A stretch of 64,000 nucleotides of DNA from Ignelater luminosus (lineage: Eukaryota; Arthropoda; Insecta; Coleoptera; Elateridae), in contig VTPC01090915.1 in NCBI GenBank assembly GCA_011009095.1, forward strand, positions 37,826-101,825, read 5' to 3'. The stretch's first letter is position 1; every line of letters starts with the position of its first letter. Below are positions 1-11,693 of the stretch, piece by piece. The notes beneath the pieces are model-generated. The model was given only the letters and a program-made list of their open reading frames with translations, made no database searches and was not told where the DNA came from. Position numbers and translations under genes: made by a program.

Positions 1-3000
1 TTTAGAATTTAGTACACCCTGAAGCAAATTTAGATTTTAGCACCCTTGCCTTCTGTTACTACCGAGTTCAAGACCTTTTTGCATAAATTGCGCAGTTTCA
101 GTCTTGGTTTAAACTCTGGGAAGTCGGACTGAAACTATGGCATTCGTGGAAATAACTTTCTTGACACACAGAAGGTTTGATCTCTGTTTCTCAGAGTGGT
201 ATCAACTTTGAGTAAACAGGAAATGCTAACCATAGAAATTTGCTAAATTATTTGGCAAGTAAGCGTAAAGAGATTCATTTTTGACTTACATCTCTCACTA
301 ACCCAAAATCACCTTCCAAACGATTGAGATTTTGATCATGAGAAACGAAACTTTATCTTAATCTATTGTTAACGACGGCCATAAATCCATACCTACGAAA
401 ATCTGTCACCTTGTCAGAGAAAGTTAGCTTCAACTCATCAAATCACTGTTACCCATCACGGGAAGGCATTTTCCCGATAGGCAACACGTCTGGAAGATTG
501 AAAGATCCAGAAAATAACGTCAAAATCATCCTAGTTGCCTTTGGCAACTTCATCCCATCAAATCACTTCACTGACTCAACTAACCATACAGACAGTTTTC
601 CTTGAATGTCAGCAAGCAGTTTGGTATACATTTAGAAAAGTTAATTCGCTTAAGCTACAGGAAAGCATTGCTTAAAAAACTACTCTGCATTGGCCGTTGC
701 TTTGATTTATATGCACTTTTGATTCAAATTTGCGACATCTGGAAATTTGGTCTGCCTACAGTTCTGGGCTAAAGTTTTCAATTAATTGTATTTCATATAA
801 ATCATAGTATTGTATGATATACAATTTTATATAAAACGCGTACACTCTGATTCGCACCGTATATTAACGTGTGCAGCTTTGCAAAATCAATTTCAATTAA
901 AATGGTTGGTACTTGTTTTTAATGTTTTAAGAATTTATTTAGGAATGTTTTAGTTTGACCTTCGGTCTTTTTTAAGAAACAAAACCATTTACAACTATTG
1001 TCATTCCTAACTAAGCCAATTCCAACCCTGTCTATTTAACAAACAAACGAGTGCATTTACAGTGGGCGTTACTTCTTTCAGACCGAGCGAATGTCAACTT
1101 TAAACGGGCAGGTCACTATCATCATGTGTCATTGTTTGAAAATAACCTAACCCAACCCTTGTCGTGTTGCCGTGCATAATAAAAAGATCCTTGTATAAAT
1201 GAAGGAAAGGATTAAATTATTATTTTTCATTTGCAAATCGCTAAAATTGCACACACACACAAAATACTATTTTTCCGTTAAGTTTGCTACCACTTTCCCG
1301 AATATTATTATGTACTTTTTCCCCCCTTTGTATCACGATTATGATTAATGATTTGACTTAAATTTTACGTAAAATACAAATTGCTTTTCGAAAACTGAAA
1401 GGGGGGTGAGTTATTACAAAATGGATGTATTGTTAGATATCTTGGAGTGGTACAAAAGAAGGAAACTTTGTTAGATTTTAAAAACATTTATCATTCTTAA
1501 TTGAAAGATTTCGTATTATTTATTAAAATATAAAAGGAATTTAAATTTTAATGTCTATTTGTTGTGTATTAATTTCGCTATTTCATAAGCACATACAATT
1601 TTAAAGCGCATTAAAATGCGAAACGAACAAAAACGAAACCGGAATATTTTTTATAATTTAATGAAAATCAATTTATTTTTACAGACGTCATTTAAAAGAG
1701 CTCTTTATACAGTTCAGTGTTCTCTAGAAATCTGTTATTGGCATCTGTAAATTAATCTGACACATTTAATGCAGGATTTTCGCATAAAACACATATAGCA
1801 TCTATCACTAAAAGCCAGTTAATTACAATTACGTTTTTTTATTATTTATCACTGATTGTTACCACAGGGAAATTTGAGAAGTTTCGTAAGACCCCAGAGA
1901 GCCGTATATCACAAGATATAACGAAAGTTTCCATATTTCAAAAGGAAACGAGAAAACTGACCGTAATTTTGATACGGGAGTTGGCGAAAGGTTCTTTATT
2001 ATTTATAGAGTTATCAGAACAAATTGAGGAAAGGCCAAAGATTGAATCGATTTATTATTTTTGATATCAAAATGTCAATTACGTCAATTTAATCTAACTC
2101 AAATAGTTCAATTTTTCTACTTTCTTTGCTAGAAAATATTGATAAAAAGGAAAAATAGTGAAACAAGATAGCGATAACCAGACGTGTCGATATTATTGAG
2201 ACTGATCGACTAATTTTAACGATAATCACGAATTATTAATTGCAAATCTTCAACTTGTATGCACTGTGCATCAGTCAATAAAATTGTGCAGTGCCATTCT
2301 ATACGAGAACGTGGTGCATTTGCATCTTGTTAAAAATCCAACCGTTTATTTTACAACTTGTTGATGTGAATCAAGATAGGCAAGAAAAGCATGTCTGTGG
2401 AATATAGCCGCGTTCCTTCTTTGGACGTGGCTATTATTTTTTATCTGCTTTAGAAATCCTGAGTTATAATAAAAATAAATTCTACGTTCCTCCTATTAAG
2501 CTTCCTTTTTCATTTTTAATTTGAAAGCAGTTCAATTTTGTGAAATAAAAATCGCAGAAAAGGTATTTTCTTTGTTATTATATACTTTTTGAGGAGTTGT
2601 TTATTTCGTTTGTTGAAGTATAAAAAGAAGAACTTTCCATTTTTATGAATAGATATCATATATGATTTGGAAAAGGTACAGTTTTACAATTATTCGTCTA
2701 TTTATAGGTTTGTATGCTACAGTTAAAATAAGATTTTATTTCATATTTTAAAAATACGCTGTTGTTCAAGTGACAGTAATTAATAACTTCTTCAATTTCT
2801 CAAAATATTGTATAGTGTACTCCAATGCGTCTTCTGCATAAGAAAGGATTAGCAGTAGAAGCCTATTATATATCTTTTAGACTACAATATTCTCAGGTAG
2901 ATGACACAAATTTGATAAGCAAGCGAGATGTTGCAACATTCTATACTATTGAAATTGTCGATTCATGGCTAGTATGTCTCCATCATATTATGAGTGAGAC

Positions 3001-4110
3001 CTGGCGTTGTCTCTAAATTGATAACCTTTATTTTGACTCATTAATATGTGCTATTGTCGCTCCTCAAGAGGCTAATTGCAGTTCAGAATAAGACCAAACA
3101 CCATACTGAGAATATACATGGTTAGGTCAGAGTGTAACGAAGTCCATATCTTATACATTTAATCAAGACATGGAACAAGAACAAAACGAAAAAGAAAATT
3201 AAGCAAAGATTAAAGCAATGCAGGCCAAGATTATTTCCACAGAGACCGTCATCCTTGTTAAGGTTCTTCTTCTTTGGTATAAATTTATTGCGTCTATAGT
3301 AAATATTAATGTTACGGCCACTGTCACTTTGTTAGCTTATAGTTTCAAATATTCAGTCTAATGTAAGAAGATATTTCAAATAATCTTTAAGTTTCCGAAC
3401 CCATTAGAAATTAGTCAAACATTCTTTATAAGATTCGTTGCAAAACGCCATAAAGCCAGTTCTTGGAATATGGGGAATCGCTGTAGAAGACAGTAGTGTT
3501 CGAGAATAACAACTCTTTATTCTTCGATGGGATATCTCATTGTCAGGGATTTCTATAGAGTAGATATCTGACCAAACGAAGATAACATATTGGAAAAAGT
3601 TTTATATTAAGATCGAAAGTCTATCTCACAAACCAATATAAACCTACAGCCTTGACACTGAAGAATTGATCTTCTTTACATATGTATAAGACTATATCTA
3701 CATCAAGAACAGCAACAAGACATTCAAGGAAACATCGTGATGCAGTCTCTGCTCAAAATTAGAACAGCATGAAGGCATTTCATACAGTACTTCTTAAGGT
3801 TCTTGAACAGATTGCGTTTTTGTTGCTTTAGTAAACCTAGATAATAAAAATAAACAGAATAAGTATGCTGCCGCCAAAAAAAGTTGAGAAGCAACATCCT
3901 GCAATGAAATTATCAGCTTTTCTACTTTTAATCAATCTTATCAAGGCAGATTCCTTAGTCTTTCAGATATTATACCACACACTGTATATTGTAACTTCAT
4001 CTTTCATAATTTTAGAACAATCTATATATATAATAAGTGATACCTCTTATTTTAATATTTTTCTAACTTTCTAATTTTAATGCAATCCTCTGAACAGTAT
4101 TTACAAATAA
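1..4110. other. Unassigned AT-rich spacer
   Basis: No gene supported. Short open stretches at 366-605, 2825-3016 and 3865-4074 lack recognisable domains, have AT-driven composition and no splice context that extends them. Homopolymer runs are scattered through it. I see no transposon ends, tRNA or coding remnant that I can name. Confidence 0.6.
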
Positions 4111-4117
4111 GTCCTTC

Positions 4118-4700
4118 TGATATACACTAATGGAAAAAATTAAAGGAACAAAAAAATTTCCCAAATTTTTTAGTGATTTTAGAAATGCTGTATCTCAGTA
4201 AAAATGCTCGTATCGAGATTTCAAAAAGAGCATTTTGAAGCTTCAAGATTCTAGTTTTTAGATCTTTTAGTCAAAAATCTTTAGGAGCTACGGTTATCAC
4301 GCAATTCTAAGAAATAGCGCGCAAAAATAATTTTGCAATTTTTGTTTTGGGTCCACGGACTCGGAAAAAATGTTTTCAGCTAAACCATTGCATGGACCGG
4401 ATAGCTTGTTTATTCAGCTTCAATTTCCTTTTTTTTTAAAACGTTGATACGACCATTTTTCACCGAGATATCAGACTTTTAATGGAAAAGGATTCTTTTG
4501 GTTTTAATCAACCAATGATCGTACAGAAAATTAAAGGGCAGTTTTGGAAACTGGAATAAATTTCCTACAAGATACTGCCGCGATCTTCAGGAAAAAGTTT
4601 TTTTTCATTCTTGACATGAATTTGAAAAAACAAGAAAAAAAGGGTAATCTATGGTTTTTTTTTTAGAAAATCAACGGCTAAATTACAAATATTCATGAAA
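4118..4700. repeat. Candidate degenerate interspersed repeat
   Basis: The stretch opens with 'cactaatggaaaaaattaaa' and has the feel of non-coding insect repeat DNA: runs of A or T alternate with phrases such as 'tgtatctcag', 'ggagctacggttatcacg' and 'caccgagatatcagac'. A second, weaker 'gaaaattaaaggg' motif lies near 4530. I cannot define terminal repeats or a target duplication, so family and limits are unknown. This is an inference from texture; a copy-number search of the genome would decide it. Confidence 0.25.
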
Positions 4701-5272
4701 TGACTAATATTAAGCGTGACTTTTATAGCTCAATATACCCACAAAAACCCTGTGAAGTTGCAATTCGATCTAGCGATTTTATTTTGTTTGGCAATCAAAG
4801 AGTTCTTTTCAATGAAAATTACGCAAGTAACACAAACACTATAGACTTTCATAAAAACAGAGTTTAAATGTCAGATTATCATAATTACAAAACGCTCTCA
4901 CCGAATAATATCACAAACGCATTTCTAAGTAACATTGTACTAGTTTATTTGTTAGCCTTGGTTGTTCTTATCAAGAATGTGCAACGTTATGAAAAATAAC
5001 GTTATTAATCAAAATCGAAACGATATCCTATCCAAAATCGGTATATTCAAATATATCTTTGCATTTAAACTGAAATTCTGCAGTACTCGCCAACGAATGC
5101 TGTTTACTTGCCTGCATCAAAACAGAGCAAAAAATACACGCTGATAGCAGCGTACTGCGTAAACGAGTCAGTCGGTGGTTCAGATGAATAATGCGATCGG
5201 CGGTATCCGTACCGTACTTCCTGGATGACCGGCAGCGAACGTCAATTTCTATAAAGGCAAAGGCAACACTTT
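4701..5272. other. Unassigned spacer
   Basis: Mostly AT-rich. The part from about 5140 to 5240 is less AT-rich than its surroundings but shows no reading frame or RNA fold that I recognise. Confidence 0.5.
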
Positions 5273-5500
5273 TTAAAGCGCTTTCTTTGATGCTGGCAGC
5301 GCGTAAGCCCTATACGGTTCTTGCACACAAACATTGTAATATGATATGAATTCTTTGATTTTTATTTGAAGGCGTAGATGCTCGAAAAGAATATTGGAAA
5401 TTATGCAATTGTTACTTATATGTACTTCTCCGCATTCACAGTAAACAATTTTTCCCATCATAACTGAAAGCGTGTGATTTACATAAGTTATATCTATCAT
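5273..5500 (-). pseudogene. Possible Penelope-like GIY-YIG endonuclease trace
   Basis: A 75-codon frame on the minus strand contains 'YCECGEVHIS' and, 16 residues further on, 'EHLR'. Penelope-like elements end in a GIY-YIG nuclease whose start reads roughly C-x-CG-x-x-Y-I-G, followed by an I-x-x-R-I-x-EH segment. The match is short: the YIG triplet is absent (HIS instead), and the downstream AVAEH block is not seen. No reverse transcriptase trace adjoins it. It could be a chance frame. It is listed because the CECG plus EH-x-R spacing is unusual for random AT-rich DNA. Confidence 0.25.
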
Positions 5501-6129
5501 CTCTCTATCTAGTCTCCTTTAATATCATTCAGATGATAATGGATTTGCGTCATTACTGCTCGTGAAGGTAATCTCTGAATATCGTTTTTAAATTACGATC
5601 GAATTAACTAACATAAGATAGAAATAATTATACGAAGTTTACAAAGAAACCCAGATAGACATCTAAAGTTTTTTTAAGAGGTCGCTAGAGCGTAGGAACA
5701 GGTATGGTCGGTTTATGAAAGCTTTTGAGTTGCTCCAGAATTGTTGCAGCATTGACGAAACCGTGGGTACAATGCACACTTTTCTAGTAATATATTATAT
5801 GCCGCACAGTTAGAGGAAATTGACATTGACGACATATAAGTGCGAGTTCACGAACAAACAGAAGATGACTATGTAGGTTGATCGGTTGACTATAACCTGA
5901 TGGGTCAGGTCCATGTCTGAATGGAAGTTTTCACGATCTTGAGTTTCGAATAGACTCTTGTTTTAGTTTTGGCTTTGAGATTAGAAGTCGACGTCGACGA
6001 AAACAACTGGTTTAGGCCTTTCGATCACAGAATTGACTGCACTGAGCTATTATTATTTAATTTTAATTTAATCTAAATCCAGGGTACTACATTTAAACAG
6101 TTGAAATACCATTTAGAATGTTTTAAAGT
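5501..6129. other. Unassigned spacer
   Basis: No gene or element recognised. A short perfect palindrome GTCGACGTCGAC lies near 5988-5999; it has no evident context. Confidence 0.5.
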
Positions 6130-6420
6130 TTCTAAACAAAAAAACTAATATCTCTGAAAGGCGTGAGCAAATTTGAAAAATTTCAAGATCATTGTACACA
6201 GAATTCAATGGCGAATAATAATCTGCAAACATATTTTGGGGTTGTCATTTAAAAAAAATATCGATAACGTCATTGGTCAAATAATTATGACGTCATTTGT
6301 TTGTGCATAATATTAAAAGATGCCCAACAATTTAAATCGCTACACCCCTTTTTAGTTTTTTCGAAATATTAATAGTTTTCGAGTTATTGAATTTGTTCCT
6401 TACTTAATCAGCACACTGTA
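6130..6420. repeat. Candidate non-coding interspersed repeat
   Basis: Contains two 'acgtcatt' motifs about 30 bp apart (near 6265 and 6290, the second inside 'tgacgtcatt'), followed by 'tcgaaatattaatagttttc' and 'gagttattgaatttg'. This texture is common in non-coding insect repeats. No terminal repeat or duplication can be drawn, so this is a texture-based inference only. Confidence 0.2.
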
Positions 6421-8943
6421 CGAGTATATGCATAAAGGTGTTAGGAGTTGACTTGAAATTTATGTGATCACTTCGTGCTGTGCGTTTACTTAAAACTTTT
6501 GCATAATTGTTTTGAACAATTTTACGATGTTTTCATACATCTTTCTTTTTCTACCATTTTAGTAATTTTAGCTAAATTGAAAAAAATCTAAAAGCATTTC
6601 TTTTTTAAGTGTAGTGTTTCCTAACGAAGCAATTTCCTAAAGGCGTGTGAAAATTGAAATGTTTTCCTTTTTCCATTAAAAAGATGATGTTTTAAAAAAT
6701 GTTTTGTTTACAAAACAAAAATCAACTTTTAAAAGATTCCTCGTCACAACTTGCTGAAATATTATGAGAACAAGTTTGCGAAGGCAGCATCCGTTTTTCA
6801 TCCTTAATTATAATACAACTTCGCAGTAGCGTGAACTTGACGCTTCCATATTTATTACTTCTTAATCTCGGCGATGTTTTGAGATTTACCATCCCGCGGA
6901 GTGTTTTTCCCGTTTTCATTTCTTATTACACAGTAAGTAATATCGGTCGAAAGGCAAATCCTTGCGTTTTCTTTCTGTAGAATTAGGAAAACTAAAAATA
7001 GTAACAGAGAATTTGTTTGCCAAGGTAGGATTTGAATGAAATGTACTTACCTTGAACTTGGGCCAAATAATTCCTGTGGAAGAAGAATTTTTAGGGGCGA
7101 ACGAGAGCGTTTGTTTTCTGGTGTCCTGCCAAGTATTTTATGGCCCTATTCTATATATGTACTTTTCTATATCGTAATTCACCTAAGTTCGGAACCTGGC
7201 TCGAGTCGGGCGTGAAAGTTTTATCGATCTGTTTACCGGAAAAGGGTGCATATCCCTTAAAGGATTTAGGAGATAAAAGTGGAACTTCCTATGATCTCAC
7301 ATTTGAATTTCATGAAATTGAGATATACCTTGTAGTAGTTTTTGTTATTGAAATTCGATCTAAATGATTCAGAAAATAAAGTAAAAGTAAAAGTTTTGCA
7401 AAAAATACATAAATTTTAGTAAAAATCGATTTTTGTTACAATAATGCAAGGATTCCATTTCTTAAAAAAACAACTTATGTATTGTTGAACTTTGCTTCCA
7501 AGAGGGCTATTATTTGTGATAGTGTGAACATAAATTTCGAAACCTTCTTGGAAATAGAATTATAACCAATTTCTCTGACGGGGTCGCTATATTGAAGAGG
7601 CCAAAAGAATTCACTTTCATTGTCCGAACAGAATAAGATATTGGGTCAGGAGGAAGGTAGCAACCAAGTTTGTGCCCCCATCTGATCAAGTGAGAGTTTC
7701 GATTTGGAAAATAGAACAGGGACCTTTTGCTGCTCGAACATGGAAAACATGTTATTCTTCGGTAGGTAACGTCTAAAATTTATAGCGTTCTCGGAACATC
7801 GATTTTCTAAAAGATTTTCCACCGTTATTCCTTCGTCTCCTAGTTAATGGCTGATTCATTTTGTTAAATTAATTACAAGGGTAATCTAAGGAGATAAAAC
7901 CTTTTAGTATAAGTTATTGATACGAGCAGAGGGCTTTTGATTTTATTGATTTTAAAACGAAAATGGGGAAATGTGTCGTGAAAAGGAATTTTTATTTTAG
8001 GAAATATTGATTTGTATAAATTTAATGTTACTGAAATGGCGTATTATAAATTATTTTAAAGGGGAAGGAAGCAGAAGTAAATGCATCAGCATAAATTCGT
8101 GTATTTATAAACGTTAATTAAGTTATCACGCTTTCCTAATTGACAGTGACAAATGTAATACCCTGTTTATTAATCTTCTTGTTTTGGAAGTGTGAGCAAA
8201 CTGAAATTTAGTTCTGCTCGTTTTAACTAATTATTTTTTTTTCAACTGCATTTAATGAAAAATGTTGGCACGAGGTTATATTTTGCGGTATTGTATTTAC
8301 AATGAGTTGTGCATTTTCTTGTAAGAAGAATCCTGTTTACTAATAAAAGACGTTAGACCTAGCATTGAAAATACTTTTTTTAAATCCTTTTATTACAACA
8401 TTAATAATTTAATTAAATTATACACATTATCTGTTGGTGAGCTACTGAGATGCCAGCTATGACGCAAACAAATATACCGGGTATTGTACAAAAGTGACAT
8501 AGTATTTGTATGTAGTTGTTGTTTTTCAGATGAAGTAGTTTGTTTCTTATCTTTTCCCTTTCTGTAACTAGTAGTAACTTACCACGTAAGTTTACAAGTC
8601 TCGATCAGGCTGAGTCGCACCGGTTCCAAAAATCTTATCATCATGCTTTTGATCTCATGATTTCTTAAATGCTTTAAATCATCACACAGACTAGGTTTTC
8701 TTGAATGGCAGTGTGCATCTAATCGACTTTCACTTCCACATTATTTTGTTCTCTGCAGTAATTACTTCTGGTTCGATTTGCTGAATACAAGGATACACAA
8801 AGCAAGGCAATCGCAAAGTCAGTAAGAAGGACTGTTCTCATTAAAGAGTATAGCTTTTTGGGGTTAAGATAAATCTGAGACGTTCTTTACTTACACATTC
8901 CCTTCCAATTTAGAACTATCACTTTCATCAAGAATTTTTGTAA
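6421..8943. other. Unassigned AT-rich spacer upstream of the copia element
   Basis: Short open frames at 6722-6919 (minus) and 7140-7367 (plus) have no recognisable domain and are most likely chance. No element ends seen. Confidence 0.5.
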
Positions 8944-8948
8944 GAAGT
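8944..8948. repeat. Target-site duplication GAAGT (left)
   Basis: GAAGT immediately precedes the 5' LTR and is repeated exactly at 13391-13395 after the 3' LTR. Copia-type integrases make 5-bp duplications, so this fixes both element boundaries. Confidence 0.9.
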
Positions 8949-9090
8949 TGATAAGAATATTTAGTCGTGTAAGTTGGCTGAACTAATTATTATTGTATCT
9001 TGACACTTATAAAAAATTAATGTTTCTTATTAATTCCAAATGTGTTGTAGTATTATTACTTCTGTTTATAATTAAAAAGTTTATATCTTA
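8949..9090 (+). repeat. 5' LTR of copia element
   Basis: 142 bp, starting TGATAAGAATA and ending in TTA. Aligned with the 3' LTR it differs at four sites (C/T in 'agtYgtg', T/A in 'gtaWtatt', and two in the last four bases). It contains a TATA-like box, TATAAAAA at 9008, suitable for the element's promoter. The terminal dinucleotide is TA where the 3' LTR has the canonical CA. Confidence 0.93.
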
Positions 9091-9108
9091 GGTTATGCCG
9101 CCTAGACG
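9091..9108 (+). promoter_or_regulatory. Candidate primer-binding site (initiator tRNA-Met half-tRNA type)
   Basis: Directly abuts the 5' LTR and begins GGTTATG. Copia-like elements of insects prime from an internally cleaved initiator tRNA-Met, whose anticodon-loop complement contains GGTTATG. Only these first seven bases match well and the following bases diverge, so the assignment is plausible, not firm. Confidence 0.5.
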
Positions 9109-9238
9109 TGAAAAGTGAACTGATTAATTTGAAAATTTCAAATAAAAAAAAAGTTGTTGTGTTTTTGTCTTAACCTCAATGTTTTCGTCGTGTTTGTTGT
9201 ACTCCAGTTTTCGTCTATTGTAATCAATAATAATAACA

Positions 9239-10045
9239 ATGTCTACAACTAACACTGTTAATGCTGTTCCAATATTAACAGCAACAAATTTCAATAATTG
9301 GAAATTTAGGATTTTATCAATTTTAAAGAGAGATCAGTGTGCCGATGTAATCGATGGTGTAGTTCCTACAGATCCGGATAAAAAGAAAGAATATGAGGTA
9401 AAAGACGCCAAAGCACAAGCAATTATAATTCAAGAAATTACAGATAAACATCTAGATATAATTAAAGATTGTGACACTGCAAAAACTCAATTAGATGCAT
9501 TAAAAGCTGTTTTTGTGAGAAGTAGTTCTTTCACAAAATTAACATTATGACGTAAACTTTTCAATTTAAAATCAAAAGGAACTGATAGACTGGAAGATCA
9601 CTTTGTGAAATTTGATACCATTATAAGAGATCTCCAAGATCTCGGCTCATCAGTTGATGAAACCGATCGTGTCTGTCACCTCTTATTATCGTTACCACCA
9701 CAGTATGACACTGTGATAACTGCAATTGAAACACTAACTGATGTTAAAATGGACTACGTCAAAGCTAGATTGTTGGATGAAGAACTAAAATTAAAAGATA
9801 AAAATACTAATACTATTAAAGATCATTCTGAAGTAAGTTTTAAAGCTTCAAATAATAATTATACATATTTTCCGCGTGGTGATAGATCTCAGTATAATTA
9901 CCAGAATAATTTTCGAGGACGTGGAAGAGGAAGAGTACGCAGCAGAGGCAATTTTTCACGTTATCCTGCTAAGCCTCAGGGTAACTTGGCAAATGAAAAT
10001 AATATTTTGCTATATGCTGCTAATGCATGCAATCAATCAAAATAA
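9239..10045 (+). pseudogene. copia gag (interrupted)
   Basis: Encodes the structural Gag that packages element RNA in cytoplasmic virus-like particles. The frame starts at the first ATG after the leader, 148 bases behind the LTR. It carries a UBN2/copia Gag domain: 'FNNWKFRIL' near residue 18, 'LSLPPQYDTVI' later, ending in a 'KARLLDEELKLKDK' helix. A TGA at 9548-9550 breaks it; the codon lies where an Arg codon CGA is expected, consistent with CpG decay. The same frame resumes and runs to a TAA at 10043-10045, just before protease. The basic tail has a Gly-Arg stretch 'FRGRGRGRVRSRGNF', but the CCHC zinc knuckle usual at this place is absent. Confidence 0.88.
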
Positions 10046-10587
10046 CCTCCGAATGCCTTGGTTCGAGATTCAGGGGCAAGTAACCATTTTTTGAAAGAAG
10101 AATTACTGCCATATATGAAAAATGTAATTAAACTAGAAAACAAGCTAAATATTAACTTGGCAGATGGAAAAGTTATTACTGCATCCCTAAAAGGAGACCT
10201 GATAGTAAATTGTCAGGGTAAAATATTAACAATAGAAGCTCTTATTGTTCCAAATATTAAGCACAATTTACTTTCTGCTTCAAAAATTGTTTCTAGAGGT
10301 TTGAAAGTTGTAATAAGAGAAAATGATGCTGTTATATGTGGTCAAGGTTTTAAATTAGTCTGCAAAAAATTCAGTGGAGTGTATATTCTTCAAGTTGACA
10401 ATTTTAAGAACGGGAATTATTGTAATGTGACAATAGAAAGTGGCGAGCTGTGGCACAAGAGACTTGCGGCATCTTGGGAAGGATGGACTTGTACAATTGG
10501 GTCTGCCCTATCCTGAAAAAGTGTGTACATCCTGCATAGAAGGCAAAGCTTGCAGATTACTTTTTTATAAGCAAGAAAAGAGTTCAC
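10046..10587 (+). pseudogene. copia protease and GAG-pre-integrase region (frameshifted)
   Basis: Continues in the gag frame after the TAA. The aspartic protease active site 'DSGASNH' sits near 10067, the usual D-S/T-G, and 'IVPNIKHNLLSASKI' further on is the conserved second half of copia proteases. This enzyme would cleave Gag-Pol. The following GAG-pre-integrase zinc motif is split: 'LWHKRL' is in the protease frame, while 'HLGKDG' and 'CTSCIEGKA' are one base out of frame, showing a single-base insertion near 10465. A second shift between about 10560 (T run) and 10585 leads into the integrase frame. The TGA at 10514-10516 is only a result of the first shift. Confidence 0.85.
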
Positions 10588-11690
10588 TTGATCCATTCCG
10601 ATATAAGCGGTCCCGTGACTCCTTCAACTTTATATGGTGAAAGATATTTCCAGGTAATCTTGGACGACTATTCTCATTTTGTAATAGTTAAATTATTAAA
10701 GAATAAGTCAGAAGCAGCTGACAACTTAATTTCATACATTCGTACAATGCAGACACAATTTGGTATTACTCCTAAGAGGGCGAGAATGGACAATGGAAGG
10801 GAATTTGTGTGTAAATATTTCCAAGACTTTGCTGATAAGAATGATATACAGTTAGAATATACAATTAGCCACTCCCCTCAGATGAACGGCAAGGCTGAAC
10901 GCCTAAACCGGACTTTGTTAGACAAATTACGTGCTAAAATCATTGATTCAGGAATACCAAAGTATCTATGGGGTGAAGCATTAAAGTGCACCGCCTATGA
11001 ATTAAACAGCTCCCCCACTTCAACTTTAAATCGCGGGAAAACTCCTTCAGATTTATGGAATGGTAGAAATGATTTGAACAAATTACGAATTTTTGGTTGC
11101 CGTGCCTGGCATACGATCATTCCCAAGGAAAGTAAACTAAATCCCTGGGCAGTTCGTGCAGTAATGGTAGGGTACTGCGGAGGTGGATATCGGCTATGGC
11201 TTCCGGGAGAGAAGAAAGTTATTAGATCTCGAGACGTAAGGTTTGATGAAACTGTTATGGAATACTATGCAAAAGAAAAAGCCAATGAAAAACGGGAAAA
11301 CGAGCCAGAAGTAAGGTTTTTAGTCCCTCCAATTTATGATCCTCCTGAAAGTACAAATGAAGAACCAGAAAGAACTGAGGAAGAAGATATAAATGAAGAA
11401 GAACAGGAAGTTAATGAAAAAAATGTTGAAAACAATAATGAAAAAATTGAAAATAATGAGAGTAGTAGTAGTGAAAGTGAAGAAGAAGGGAGACCAATAA
11501 GAGAAATAAAGCAGCCTGGTTACCTTAAAGATTACGAACTTTTTACAGCATATTGTTTTCTCACTGCCTCAGAAGAAGATGTGCCAAATTCATATGAAGA
11601 GGCCTGTAAATCAGAAGAATGGAGAGAAGCGATTCAAAACGAGTTGGATTCTCATAAGAAGTTAGGTACGTGGAATCCTTCAGATTTGCC
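10588..11690 (+). pseudogene. copia integrase (core intact, flanked by frameshifts)
   Basis: About 360 uninterrupted codons; the first base marks where the frame is unambiguous, not a real start codon. The DDE core is complete: Asp5 in 'IHSDISGP', Asp68 in 'MDNGREF' and Glu104 in 'NGKAERLNRT', giving the D-35-E spacing of retroviral integrases. 'LRIFGCRAW', about 165 residues in, is the conserved post-core copia block. The C-terminal part is a long acidic linker rich in Glu and Asn (11340-11510), then 'SYEEACKSEEWREAIQNEL', the conserved start of the copia RT domain. It would join element cDNA to the genome. Frame is lost at a run of seven C (11689-11695), one longer than the downstream frame requires. 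Confidence 0.92.
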
Positions 11691-11693
11691 CCC

